From the NCBI GenBank assembly GCA_027886175.1, contig JAJNNQ010000002.1, positions 7,622,001 to 7,686,000 on the forward strand: DNA of 64,000 nucleotides, written 5' to 3'. The translations under genes and the position numbers were made by a program. The number at the start of each line of letters is the position of its first letter. Within the stretch, counting starts at the first letter, position 1. The stretch is from Phylloscopus collybita (Eukaryota > Chordata > Aves > Passeriformes > Phylloscopidae). The notes under the pieces are model-generated. The model was not told the DNA's origin. It made no database searches and saw only the letters and a list, made by a program, of their open reading frames with translations. This document shows positions 1-11,296 of this stretch, in pieces.

Positions 1-231
1 ACACCTTATGTTTGTCAGTTTTATTGAAGGCGTTTCAAACATTTTCATTATCACACATTTCAGAAAACACATTAAAACAAAGGGTTTCAATCCAGCTGGT
101 TCATAGCTTTGTCTATATATAGCTTATGAAAATATTTAGAAGTGCAGCAACATCTCATTTCATTCTTAGTTCTGGCTAATGAGAGTGAGCTGAAAATTCA
201 TCAGTAAGCAAAGTTCTTGAATGTTGAAGAA

Positions 232-262
232 AATATATATTATATATATATATACACATATA
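232..262. repeat. (TA)n microsatellite
   Basis: An alternating TA run with a short ACACATA tail lies about 170 bp from the miR-153 hairpin, in the same intron. Confidence 0.85.
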
Positions 263-419
263 CAGGAAGAATTAACTTAGAAAGAATGATTAGTAATACA
301 AACCAACCCTTGGCTCATTGAGTGAAAAAGAAATCATCATGCAAACCATCAGCAAGCAAAGGTCAGAGGTCGTTAGAGGCTCAGAAAAGGGGTTTCCCAC
401 ATTGTCCCTGCAGCAGAGT

Positions 420-506
420 CACAGTTTCCAATGATCACTTTTGTGACTATGCAACTGGGCTCATATTACTAGCTGCAACATCACAAAAATGACACTGGCA
501 ACCGCT
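420..506 (-). ncRNA. MIR153: miR-153 precursor hairpin (intronic)
   Basis: The minus strand from 506 to 420 is an 87-nt stem-loop matching vertebrate pre-miR-153. The 3p mature sequence lies at 454-433, begins TTGCATAGTCAC (seed TGCATAG) and ends GTGATC. The 5p arm lies at 493-471, begins GTCATTTTTGTGATG and pairs with the 3p arm. The loop reads AGTAATATGAGCCCAG. From memory it differs from human mir-153-2 by about one base near the lower 5' stem. In mammals mir-153-2 sits in an intron of PTPRN2 and mir-153-1 in PTPRN. Here it is on the host's sense strand, downstream of the WPD-loop exon, as expected for co-transcription. miR-153 is neuron-enriched and represses synaptic and vesicle-exocytosis transcripts. 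Confidence 0.98.
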
Positions 507-1152
507 AATTAGCTGGCAAAATAAGAATTTGTCCATTTTTAAAGTGAGCAGTGTTAGTAAATGCCATTGCACACAGCGAGAAGTGATAGCATAATAGATA
601 TATATTTTAAGCAAAGCCCTCACATGTGATGCTAATTATCTTTTAGCTTAGCAGTCCCTCTTTAAAGTGTAAATGTGCTCCCTCTGGGCTCAAGAAATAT
701 TTAATGACACATATCAGTGCATGACTAACAAGCTAGTCCAGAGCAATAATGATTGGTCTATTGTTCAAAATGAAATTAGGACTCCAGAAGCATTTAAAAC
801 TGACCAGTGGTTTCCGTAGTAGCCTCACCTCTCAGGGACTGTCTTTTGTACAGATTTGTAAAGGATATAGAATAATCTCTTTTTGCAATTTATTCCTACA
901 TTATAAAAGTATGATAGCTTGTTCAGCAAGGTTTAGTGTATCTGATAGATGCAGAATCATCTAAATCACTGTCTGATACAGAGTAAGAAAAATGTAAGCT
1001 TTCAGTTTTCAAAGAGACTTGCAAAATTTACTTCAATAAAAATGTTTAGGTCCATATTTCCACAGACTCTGGGCAAGGTAATTTTGGGAATCCAATTTTT
1101 CTTGGTGATGAATTATAAAAAATAGAGGGTTGGTTATGTATATGCTTAATTT

Positions 1153-1206
1153 CATATATGTATGTGAATATATAAATATACACACATATCCATATATATA
1201 TACAAA
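1153..1206. repeat. AT-rich imperfect (TATA/CATA)n microsatellite
   Basis: Interrupted ATATGTATGTGAATATATAAATATACACACATAT-type simple sequence. Confidence 0.7.
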
Positions 1207-3468
1207 CACACTGAATGCACATAAAAACAGATAAGATTAAAAGAAATGAGAGCAGCCCCTTCCTAGCACTACCCTACTAAGAGTATGGTAGCACTGTCAG
1301 ACATTTTTCTGGGGGCTTTATGACTCAGCTGTTGTAATCCAGCAGAGTTTGTACTTTAAATAGAAAGCTTCAGGTGCAAAACATGTATTGTATTAATGAA
1401 TTCCAAATATTTTAGCAATAGTGCATTAGTTTTTTTGTCATTTCAAAAGAATGAAAAAAAAGAAAAACAACCCAAAGATCAGATGACCAAGAAAACTGAG
1501 ATTCATAGACCAGCTATTGTGCATGCCAAAATTCCTTTTCAGGCGGAATTTTACTATGCATTCAGTACTATGAGTTCATTGTACAAAATCTGCACGTAGC
1601 AAATGATTACAGTACCCTACACTGGACTGTGAATACATGTGAAATGAACACTCAGAATTCAATTAAATCTTAACAGGTTCATTCCCATACTGGCTTAAAA
1701 TACAAAGAATGGCAGCTCAGCTACTTTTCTCATCTAGTTATCATTTTTCTTTTTCAAAGTATTACACAACACTTCTTCAACATGGCTATTTAACCCTTAC
1801 ACAATGTCACTCTAAGAAGCGCTTTCCTGGCGACGTGAACTGTGACTTACTGTAGATCTAATCCTACAGCTCACGCAGGGACCTCAATCCTTACTGAAAC
1901 AAGTCAGAGGCGAGGTGCTCTGAACTTCAGAAGTCCTGGCTGTACAGGCTCATTTATGCTCTAGTTAGAATTGCAAGCAGATTTCCCACTAACTTTGAAA
2001 AGAGCAAAGCCGGACGCTGCACTGGCTCTGTGCTGCAGCCACACACAGCTTAATGGAACCGAGTCACAATTCTCACTACAGAAATTCACTACAGGCAACT
2101 TCCTCGGTACCACAGGCAAAGGGAAATCAACCTATAAAAATCATATTAAAGTTGAACCCAGAGAAGAAAACCTTGAAAATTCAATTACAATTTCAACTCC
2201 ATCCTATGGCTGTGCTTCCTTGCTCCACTACTGCTTTTGTGTTGTGACTCCGTAGAACATCCTTACATCCTCACCTAGCCATAGCTCCAAGTGACTCAGA
2301 GCAGCTGCACTCCATTACCTGACCTGCACTGTGTGAGGTGCCTCTCTGCTTTGAAAAGCCTTGCAATATGTACAAGAATACTGAGTGGATGAAGGGTGGC
2401 ATTTAGTCCTAGATTTTTAAAGGTAGAATTTTGCCAACAGACAACTGTGCAACCAGCTCCTGTTGGCTGTGCGCCAGCTCCTCCCCTCGGGTGCAGATGC
2501 ACAACTTCGACTGACATCAGCCAGAGCTCCCAGCACTCCTTGAAAGACACAAGTTTGGACCTTTTTGAGCGCTGAGCCCCTTCTAATCACTTTGGGGGGT
2601 TGTAGATAATATTGTAGAGCAGAGAGAACAACAGGCGATCCCACAGGCCGCTGGCGGATTGAGCACCAACTCCCCAGCCCTCCTGGAGATTCTTTTCATT
2701 AGCCACGAGCGCATGGCTGTGGATTAGCTGGTACACGCTAACACCTACACGTGATGCACTGGGCACGGTTTGCAATCAAATGAAGATTATTGCGCTCCAG
2801 TATTTATCATGCATGGCTTTAATTTTCAAATTAAAATTTAGATAGGCACAGCAAACATTAGAGAAGGTGGCAAGGACTTTCACAGCTTTTGCCTTTGTAT
2901 GTTTGTATTTTAAAGCCACGCTGACTTTCTTTAAAGTTCCAAAGGGTACGCTTTGTCAACATTTTCATCTGCTTTCTCAAGTTCCACCTTCCTGCAGCCA
3001 AAGGTCTTCAGACCTCGCTGTTGGATCCTTATGAGCAAATGGTCCCATGGGAATGATGCTATTACCATATGACTCCATTGTGATTCTTTTTTTCAAGCAT
3101 GCTCACACTTCCTAATTTACTTGTGAGAGTCCTGATACAAGGATCTTGGGGGAGCCACACAAAAAGCCTGGAAGTTGCAGAAATGGATAAATACTTGAAA
3201 AACAAAGAAATACAGAAGCACTGAGATTATACAAAGGGAGGAAAGGTACTGATCTCTAAACGGGAAATGAATATGTCTTAAACCCAGGCAACATCTCTGT
3301 GTGAGGCAACACTAAACATCAACCTACTGAAGATATTTCTCTCAGTTTAGCATTGTGGCATCACAGGCATCACTTTCAACCCAGAAATCTTTAAAGGACG
3401 AAAAAAAAAAAGCAGTAGTTCCTCAGACCCACACTGTTTTAAAAGAAGCGCCATACTTTGTGCTTTAC

Positions 3469-3635
3469 CTGCGGAAATCCAGAAGTGATCTGGTGGAAGC
3501 AGGAACCCTCTGATCGTTCCAGCTGAGGAAGTGGAACTGTGTCACTGTGCGGGTCTCGTTCGTCTGCAGGTTCTTCAGGTAGAAGCTCCTCACGAGGAAA
3601 TCCTCGCACCAGATGTGCTCAGAGACAAGATTTAC
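3469..3635 (-). CDS. PTPRN2: PTPRN2 exon: WPD-loop region of the PTP domain
   Basis: This 167-nt exon has 55 codons plus two bases (phase 0 in, phase 2 out). It reads [20 protein letters not shown], then [19 protein letters not shown], then [24 protein letters not shown] leads into the loop that in active PTPs is WPDxGVP. Here it is Trp-Asn-Asp-Gln-Arg-Val-Pro: the general-acid Asp is kept, but the Pro and the Gly are not. From memory, mammalian phogrin has Trp-Tyr-Asp at this place and IA-2 has lost the Asp. The acceptor is gggtgtag and the donor GTAAAG. The next exon should begin by completing Arg and reading KVNKCYRGRSC into the Cys loop; it is not found between 3468 and 1. Confidence 0.97.
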
Positions 3636-4627
3636 CTACACCCACAGGAAGGAACAAACGGAGATCAGCAATTCTGGCTGCAAGTCACGGCTTCAGGATT
3701 GCAGGTGTAAGAGTTCTGGGATGAAGGGATTGCAGGAAAATTTTATTTTTATTAGCAAATTGGCCAATATGGGGTGGGGGTGGAATTGATTTAGTAATCA
3801 ATATAGCTGTCAGAAAGGGGTTAGCTGCCATTGCTATTGCATTGAAAAGAGAAGAAAAATCTTGACAATATTAATGCAAAAGGAAAATTCACTGAATATA
3901 ATCTTTATAACATTATGTGGATACAAAAGATATTTTGTACTGAAAATGTGCTGGGAGTTCCTTTCTTTTCAGAAATGTCCACAAATGCATTGCCCAGGCC
4001 ACTCTTAGAGGTCTTAAAAATCTCAGTTAAATTCACATGAGAAGTGAAAATTTGGTTTCTTTTGCTACAAAGAAAAATAAGCACTAAAAAATGCAGCTTA
4101 TTTGTAGAGCTCATCTTTTCAGAAAATTACTTTATTCCCATTTTAGTTTCAATAACAGTATTTCTTCACAATTTCTCCACATTTCTTCGTATTTGGCATT
4201 GTGGTATTATTTTCTTCCTCTACACAGCTGGACCACTGGAAAAATCTGACAGTCGTTGTCAATGTTGCATTGCAACATAACTCGTGATATGGTATTTTGG
4301 GCTAGAAATGCAAAGCAGAAAATAAAAATATGTATTTGTTGTTGTGACTGAGGCAAGAGATAAAAATAGATAGGGTTAATTACTACAGCAATATAGAGGT
4401 TTTTCTACAAAGATTTACATATGGCTACGTACCCTAAGGCAAAAATTCACTAGTTTCCAAAAATACTATTTTCCTATAGAATATGAATACCTGCTTTTGT
4501 GCATCAACCATTCAGAATGCAAAAATTGTCGTCCTTTCTAATATTGCAACATTCCGCTCGTTATTTATTTTATTTGGTGGAAACCACCTTGCTGTGAAAG
4601 CTGCACTCCAGTTTTTTGTTTTGGTTT

Positions 4628-4672
<45 letters not shown>

Positions 4673-4819
4673 GCAAAACTCCCCGAAGGCACACCGAGTG
4701 CGTTTCAGAGTCCGCAGCTCGACCCGCGGGTTAGATCGTCTCCAGCACCATCCTGCCCCGCATGGACGCAGCCCCTGCACTTACTGTCACGTTTGCAACC
4801 AGATATTTTGTGCAGGTAC
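3636..4819 (-). other. PTPRN2: PTPRN2 intron, 1184 nt
   Basis: This is the shortest intron in the window, between the 120-nt and 167-nt exons. It starts GTACCT and ends GGGTGTAG on the minus strand. It contains a 37-base T run (A on the sense strand) at 4630-4666 and otherwise unremarkable AT-rich sequence. Confidence 0.92.
4630..4666. repeat. Poly(T) homopolymer, 37 bases
   Basis: An uninterrupted T run on the plus strand, preceded by TTGGTTTGG. It is poly(A) in the PTPRN2 transcript, about 150 nt past a 5' splice site. No LINE or SINE body is recognisable beside it. The length may be affected by sequencing slippage. Confidence 0.9.
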
Positions 4820-4939
4820 CTCGTAGATGTGGTAGAGGTTTGACCCTTCGTCTGGCCAATAGTGGTGGCACTGCTTGACTCCGTTTTCCACCAGGGGTGT
4901 CAGCATGACAATAACGACACAGCCGTTCTCCCAGACCAT
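4820..4939 (-). CDS. PTPRN2: PTPRN2 exon: MVWE / IVMLTPL motif
   Basis: This 120-nt, phase 0/0 exon encodes 40 residues: [20 protein letters not shown], then [20 protein letters not shown]. It carries the PTP motifs MVWE, IVMLT and the YWP region. ENGVKQC stands where active phosphatases have E-x-x-R-x-K-C. The acceptor is gtctgcag and the donor GTACCT, a weaker donor than the GTAAGT type used elsewhere in this gene. A 37-base homopolymer (A on the sense strand) follows about 150 nt into the next intron. IYE is completed by VNL in the following exon. Confidence 0.98.
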
Positions 4940-5553
4940 CTGCAGACAAAGAAAGACACCGTGGCCACATTGTGACTGCCTAATTACTGCGTGACATGTA
5001 TAATTACTGCACTCAGACACACAATCAAAATTTATTCCATTCACAGGAAATTTATTTCATTTTCATTAGACACTTTTACTCCGCAGCTGCTTTCAAATCC
5101 CTGAATAAACTGGCACCATATTTTGCAGGCGTCCATGAAATATTAAAGAATTTCCTGTGATTTCAATTCAGGTCACCCACAAAATCTCTCCTTGCTCCCG
5201 GTACCATGTTCAACTGCTTTTCTGTCAAACTTTTAGATCCACTAAAGGAACACTGAATGGTGCTTGCAGAACATCCATCTATTTAAGATTTGATATTTAA
5301 CACTAAAGCAGCACAGACCACAGTACATAAAGTCACATGTACTGAAACCCCATGTCTTTTTTCAGTTTGCCAAGTAGCAAAAGCCATTAAAGCGCTGCAT
5401 TGCTGAAACAATCATAAAAGTTGCATCTGAACATCAGTAATGAAGAAAAGGCAGGGAAAATTCAAAGCAAATCTGTTTTTCCAGGAACATTCTGGATGGA
5501 GAAGTCATCCCTCCAAATGTAGATTTATAAAAAATTCACTGCAAATGTGCATA

Positions 5554-5765
5554 CTTTTTTTCCTTTTTTCTTTCCTTCCAGCTTTCCTTTGTTTTCTTTC
5601 TTCCCTTTTCCTTTTTTTTTTTTTAAATCTTCTTTTTTCTTCTCCCTTCTCATTCCTTCTTTTCTACTTTTTCTTTTGTTACTTTTTTTTTCCTCTCCCC
5701 TCCTCCTTTCTCTTTTCTAGTTCTGTTTTCCCCTTTTCTCCACTTTTTTTTTTTTTTTTTCCCCC
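5554..5765. repeat. 212-bp polypyrimidine tract
   Basis: The plus strand is about 93% C/T (14 purines in 212 bases by my count), mixing T runs with TTCC and CTCC blocks and ending in about 18 T followed by five C. On the transcript strand it is purine-rich (GGGGGAAAA...). Such tracts can form triplex DNA. A spurious open frame runs through it. Confidence 0.9.
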
Positions 5766-7917
5766 TGGAGATAGAATGAAAGTCCAACTTGTGCTGCAGA
5801 CTGCACTCACAGAGCACAGGTACAGCAGAAACAGAGGAAAACAGAGTATCCTCACTGCCAGCATGATCACTTAATAATTTAGACCAGCCACAGAGTAGGA
5901 TACAAGGAATCAAGCACATGCTAAACTAAAGGATTTGTGGATGTCTCTCACAAACAGCAAACAAGCAGAGATGCTCTGGTCTGGCATATCTCTGTTCCAA
6001 ACACAGCCCATGACTGAACAAAAAGGCTCCTATGAATTAATACCAAGCAGCATAATCACTAAAAACTGTTATTATTATGCTGTACATTGATGTTATATTT
6101 GCATACAACTTTCATTGTCTTTCTGCTAGCATATAAAATTACTAAATGAAGAGTAAACTGCTCTTTTTGTGAAGGGTTATGTTTATTTCACAGAAATATT
6201 TATAAGCAACTGCATTGACATGTAAATTTTGTCAACAAAAAAGGCCTTTGTCTAAACTGTGCAAAGATGAGATGATACATTCAATTCAAGGATTATTTTT
6301 TTAATTACATATCAAATAAAAAGGTTTCCCATTCATGGATAATGATGTTGTCTTCTCTTTTAAGAATAGCTTGCATATAGAGAAACAAATAACATTTTTC
6401 TTCCCTTTTTTCATTTTGCAACATAATTAAAAATACTTTTAAAACCAGCTTAGAATTATTTAGAGAAATGAATCTAGGGTTTACACAGAACAGAGTTATT
6501 TATCATTTTGAAAAGAAGTGGGGGAAAAAATTACAGTGGAATAGAAGAACAATCTTTTATTTTTTTCTTTTAACCCCTTAAGAAAGGTTTTAAAATAAAA
6601 ATGTCTGTAATTTCCTCATCCTCATGTTAAAACCACACAGTGTCACAAAACCATTTAAACATTAAAATTATAGACACTTTACAGACAGATGTATATTTAT
6701 CATTTGTATCTTTTTTTTGCACTGCATCTGTTTCAGGCCACAGCTGGAAACCTTCTTTACATGTAAGGAAGATGATACAGATTTCATTCATTCTGAAGTA
6801 GTTTCACCTTTTTCAGCCAGCAATCAGACTAAGATAAGAATTCAAAACATGCATCTTACTTTAAAACTAGCCCCACTAAATCAGTACTTTCATCACATAA
6901 CGATTTAATGTGCCTCTAGAAGGTATAGAAGCTCATTGAAGCCATTACGAAAATGAGGAGAAACAGAGTTTTTATGAGTGTAATAAAAATACAATGATCT
7001 AGACCATAAACTAATCATCGAGCACTCTGCTTGTGCCACCCAAGTGTAACATTATAAAAGCCCACTCATTTAGAGAGGAATCCTTGCAGTTTGGCAACCC
7101 TGCTCATTGGTTCAAAGACGGAGCATTTCATTAGAGAGGGGCTGTCTGCATCTCTGAAGATTTCATTAAGCATAAATCCAAATGAAAGTTAATTTAAACA
7201 AACAATTTCAAAGTTACTCTGGGGTACAATATTTCTTTTAGGTCATTGCGTGAGAAGTAGAAGTCAAATCTACTAAATCAAGAAGGCAATACGACTTAGT
7301 GCCTTCATTCCTGTTACAAGCAACTGTCCCTGCATCTCCTGTGCTTAGCATTGAGATGGGATTTTCACTAAGGCTCTACAGCATTTACTTTGTTTCCTTG
7401 CTAATTTATATATTAGAATATCAAGTTGCTATCTATTACCATTTTATTTCCAAATAACTTGGAAGCAGGATGAGTCAAAGGCAATTCACAGAGTTTTACA
7501 CTGTCATCTGTTCACCTCCCCATCTTTAAGAAATTGATGGGGTTTTCAGAAGCTGTATCTCCCAGCACTTCACACTCAGCTGTGCTCAGTGTCCAGAAAT
7601 ACCCACAAACTAGAAAGCGGCCCCAAGGATGTGTCTTTGATAAAGAAAGAACAGGTAGCCTAGACCTGGTCTGCACAATCCCAGCACAGCCTCTGGAGAA
7701 GTGCCTGTGGTTACCAAAGAGACATTTCAGCTGGCTTTGGAGAATGGTGAAAGAAGTTCAATTGCAAATATGCAGTAATTCACATATTTCTGAACTTTGT
7801 ATGCTTGCACAATGTGATAGAAGAATAAAGAGAACATCAGGTCCTTAGGGCAGAGGCTCTTCTTTTCATGCAAAGCCCAGCAAAATTAGGCCTTAGACTC
7901 TAAGTGTCTATAAAAAC

Positions 7918-7990
7918 GAAATATATTTATATTTATACATCACATCATATACACGTATATATTTGCAATACATAAAACTATATTTATTTT
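7918..7990. repeat. AT-rich low-complexity segment
   Basis: TATATTTATATTTATAC-type sequence with several near-repeats. It is simple-sequence DNA, not a recognised element. Confidence 0.6.
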
Positions 7991-10900
7991 AATGACTTAG
8001 CACAGGCAGGTTCATCTTTGTAATTCATGGTAACACTTTCAGTAGAAGAAGAGATGTTGAATGGAGTCCTGTGAATGGGAGTGATAAAGCTTGAGTACAG
8101 GAGCTCACTGCAGAGCCTGCAGTGTATTCTTTGCTGAAAAGGGAGGACACTGCATGATTCTGTGGGACACGTCCACCTTCAGCATGCAGGCCTAGAGAGA
8201 AACATGCTAATGATCTTTAATGAGGTTCTGCTGTATGCATCATTCTCAGAACACTTCTTGGACAAGAATGGAACACCATCCTGTTCCATTTGCTGCAAAT
8301 CAAAGGCTGAATCCTGCAACCCAAAGATGAGCAGAGCATTTGAGATTCTCAGAATTCCCCTGTTGATGAAATCCACCAAGTGTAGAGACCTCATGCTGTG
8401 GTTATCCAGCATTGCCAGCCCCATATAAAGGGCTTCCACATTGGGATGAATTGTATTTAGGAAGAGTTACTTGAAAAGGAGCATAGAATTGGGTTTTTCA
8501 GGTAATGAGAAAAACAAAGTCACAAATAGCAGAACCAGTGTTACAACACTGCCATAAATCTGATAAAACATCAGTTTTTGATAGCTTATACTTTAAAATG
8601 TCCTTGTTTACTAGCTTGTAAATAAAATGGTTAATATGAAGCCCCTTTCCTTTTTCAGACACTTCATCATTTTGAAGCTTCTTTTTATAATAAATGATTC
8701 TCCCCAAACTCCTTTTTAAGACATTTCTGTCATTTTTGTGATGAGGAAATGACAAGATATGAGCTCTGCCCAGACAGTTCATTTAATGGAGACCAGTGGA
8801 GAAGTTTCTAAAATGCAATGATTTAAAAGTAGAAAATAGATGGGATAATCAGTGAAATACAGCCAGTTCCCTAAATATAACACGCTAATCACACCAGCTG
8901 CTCTCTGGATGAGACCTCCAGCAAGCTACAGAATTTACCTTTTCAGTCTTTTAGGCTTCCCATACAATTGGCATAACTGGTAAATCCAAAGACTTGGAAA
9001 AGCAAATGAACCACCAAAGAAAACCCAAATAGTTTCTAAGGATAATCAAAACTCAGTATGAATAAGCTTGACTCCTAAAAAAACAACAAAGCAAGGTACT
9101 AACCCTTGCTGCATCAGATAACATTAATCCCATTTCATATTGTGAAAATAATTAACTCAACTGTGATGTCTTTCAAGCTTTAAAAAAAAAGGGAGATCTT
9201 TTAACAAGGAAAAATTGGGTTGAATCTAGATTTTTGTTACCAACTAGAGCTTCACAATGTATGCCAGTAAAAAAGTCATAAAACTTTTTTTTTGCAAAAT
9301 ATTTTGCTTGTAAATGACATAATTTTAATATGAAATGGGTCAAATCTGGCAAGGTCAGAACTGCTGTTTGAAAAATCCCAACTGTGCCTGATAGTTAAGT
9401 AAATCTGTAGGCTGAAAGATTAACGCTCAACAATCTGTATTTTATTTAAAAAGTATCTGACTACAGCTGGAAAAATGTCTTCAGAGAGGACCATATATAA
9501 ATACACAGTTGTATTATGTCCCCTGCTGTTGCAGCAACACTTGTTTGGAAGTCATTGGGAAAGGCAAATTCAAGATGACTGCATGTGTTGCAATAATTTC
9601 TCTTTCTGCTTCCTCCTAGAGACATAAACTGCTCTTATTCTTCTCTGTAGACTCCTAACTCAAGCCTTATTATTAAATAATTTAAATATGAGCCCTGTTT
9701 AGAGTTGCACTGCTGACGAAACCACATTAAGGAGCAAAAGTCCACCAAAATCATCAGAAATTAGCTTTTCCTTTAGTACTGAAAAATGTGGAAACTAAAC
9801 AATAAAGGGATACAAATTTTAAGGGACCATTTCTAAGTACCTTCTCCAACCAGAGCCATAATTGGAAGGGAGTGTGGTAAAAGCAGACTCTTTCACTGAA
9901 CGCCTATGGAATTTCTAATGCCGTATTTATTTCTCATGGCTTGACAAGTTACTGGAGCTCTAGGGGCTACTGTTCTGTGCCTGTCTCCCTTGCTGTTTTT
10001 CCTTTATTAAATTAAAATATGCATATTTTACACATTGAATTGCTTTCTGTTAGTTTTCATCTGCTCTTCTTTCTGAAGGGGAGAACTGATTAGACATGCA
10101 GGAAGTCCCATTCCAGGCAAAGAAAATAAAACTTGGGAATCACAACTGCTTGAAAGCATCGTGCCTGCGCAGCACAAAATGGTGAAGAATAATTTAGTCT
10201 GTAAATTAATTTCAGCACTCACGACATGTGCTGAACTGGGAGCACAGAAAACAGCATTTAGAGCAGAGAAGGGTTTGGTACAGTTGTTCCTACTCAGCCC
10301 ATGGGCTTGGAACATTGATTTTGCTGGAAGACTCATTCAGCTGTGGGGACATGGTCTCCTGCTACTGGGATTTGCCCTTGGAGACTACTGATGACTAATC
10401 CTTTTTATAGAGGAAACAGTCAACTGACAGTATTTTGTATTTCTTTTGTTGAATTCCAAATCTGGAAGAGAGAAGCAAGTGTTGCTGATTAGACATGCAA
10501 AGATTTATATGGTCCTCAAGACTGTGATTCAGGAATCAGTTCTTAATATGCTGTTGTGATTAGGGAGGAAACCAACAGTTAGTTTTTTGGACTGATGCTG
10601 ATAACTTACTCCTGAACAGGGGTAGAGAAAAGTAAAAACAGTTTTAGATTAAAAAATGCAGTACTGGGGCAATGAAATGCATATGGCAGTTAAACTCCCT
10701 GGCTCATATTAGGACTATGGACTTTACTCTTGGGATCCCTTCTGTATTTTACATTTAACAGTCCTGCAATAAAAGTAAAAATAATCAAGGGAACAGAGAT
10801 GAGGTTTCCCTGATCACTATGGCCACAAGAGTGCAAACCTCCACTCCGGTCTCTGCTTGCCAGCAAGACTTGGGCAGCATTAACAAGAAGGCTGAAGAGC

Positions 10901-11140
10901 ATTTCCAGTTTCAAGACTATTTCATGTACTGACAAGTAGTGGAGGAAAGTTGAGGTAAGGAAAAGCATGGGCTTGATTGAGAATATGTAGCATGATGAAG
11001 CTTTTTCTTGCTTCCTAGAGGAGCATCCCAACCACAAAGGGGCAGCACTTGATGTCTGCCTTCCTGCTCCTGTCTGACTTGGTGCAGTTCATGAGTGGTG
11101 TCTGCTCTGTCATCCTTGCCAGAGTAAGGCATTGAGGGAT

Positions 11141-11262
11141 CTATTTATATACATATATACATATATACATCATATAGATATATACATATATACACATATA
11201 CATAATACATACATATATACATATATAATACGTACTATATATACAATAGATATATATCTAAT
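11141..11262. repeat. (ACATATAT)n-type microsatellite
   Basis: Repeated TATATACATATATACATA units, with internal drift, for about 120 bp, ending directly at an inverted repeat. Confidence 0.85.
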
Positions 11263-11265
11263 AGA

Positions 11266-11296
11266 TAGCTCAGGCTATCTATTGTAGCCTGAGCTA
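11266..11296. repeat. Perfect 12-bp inverted repeat with 7-base loop
   Basis: The arm TAGCTCAGGCTA (11266-11277) and its exact reverse complement TAGCCTGAGCTA (11285-11296) flank the loop TCTATTG. A second, overlapping pair exists: CAATAGATA (11244-11252) is complementary to TATCTATTG (11276-11284), so two mutually exclusive foldbacks are possible. It borders the AT microsatellite. Confidence 0.9.

Larger units (their letters stand above)
1..3468 (-). other. PTPRN2: PTPRN2 intron (partial), host of miR-153
   Basis: This is intron downstream of the 167-nt exon, running off the left edge. It contains the miR-153 hairpin, AT-rich microsatellites at 232-262 and 1153-1206, and otherwise unique AT-rich DNA. 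I found no exon for the Cys-loop segment (KVNKCYRG... HCSDG) on the minus strand. A moderately GC-rich stretch around 2440-2780 gives a few short open frames, none resembling a known protein. Confidence 0.85.

Noticed and set aside
1..3468. Possible next PTPRN2 exon carrying the catalytic Cys loop
   Set aside because: I looked on the minus strand for the KVNKCYRG and HCSDGAGRSG coding sequence and found none. The exon must lie outside the window.
4483..4843. Several open frames with poly-Phe or poly-Lys
   Set aside because: They are created by the 37-base T run. The part beyond it overlaps the antisense of a real PTPRN2 exon.
5440..5874. 144-codon plus-strand open frame
   Set aside because: Mostly Phe, Leu and Ser from translating the polypyrimidine tract. 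It is low complexity, not a gene.
8730..8770. Possible fifth MIR relic (TTTTTGTGATGAGGAAATGAC)
   Set aside because: Only one short block matches the MIR order and the flanks do not follow. Too weak to list.
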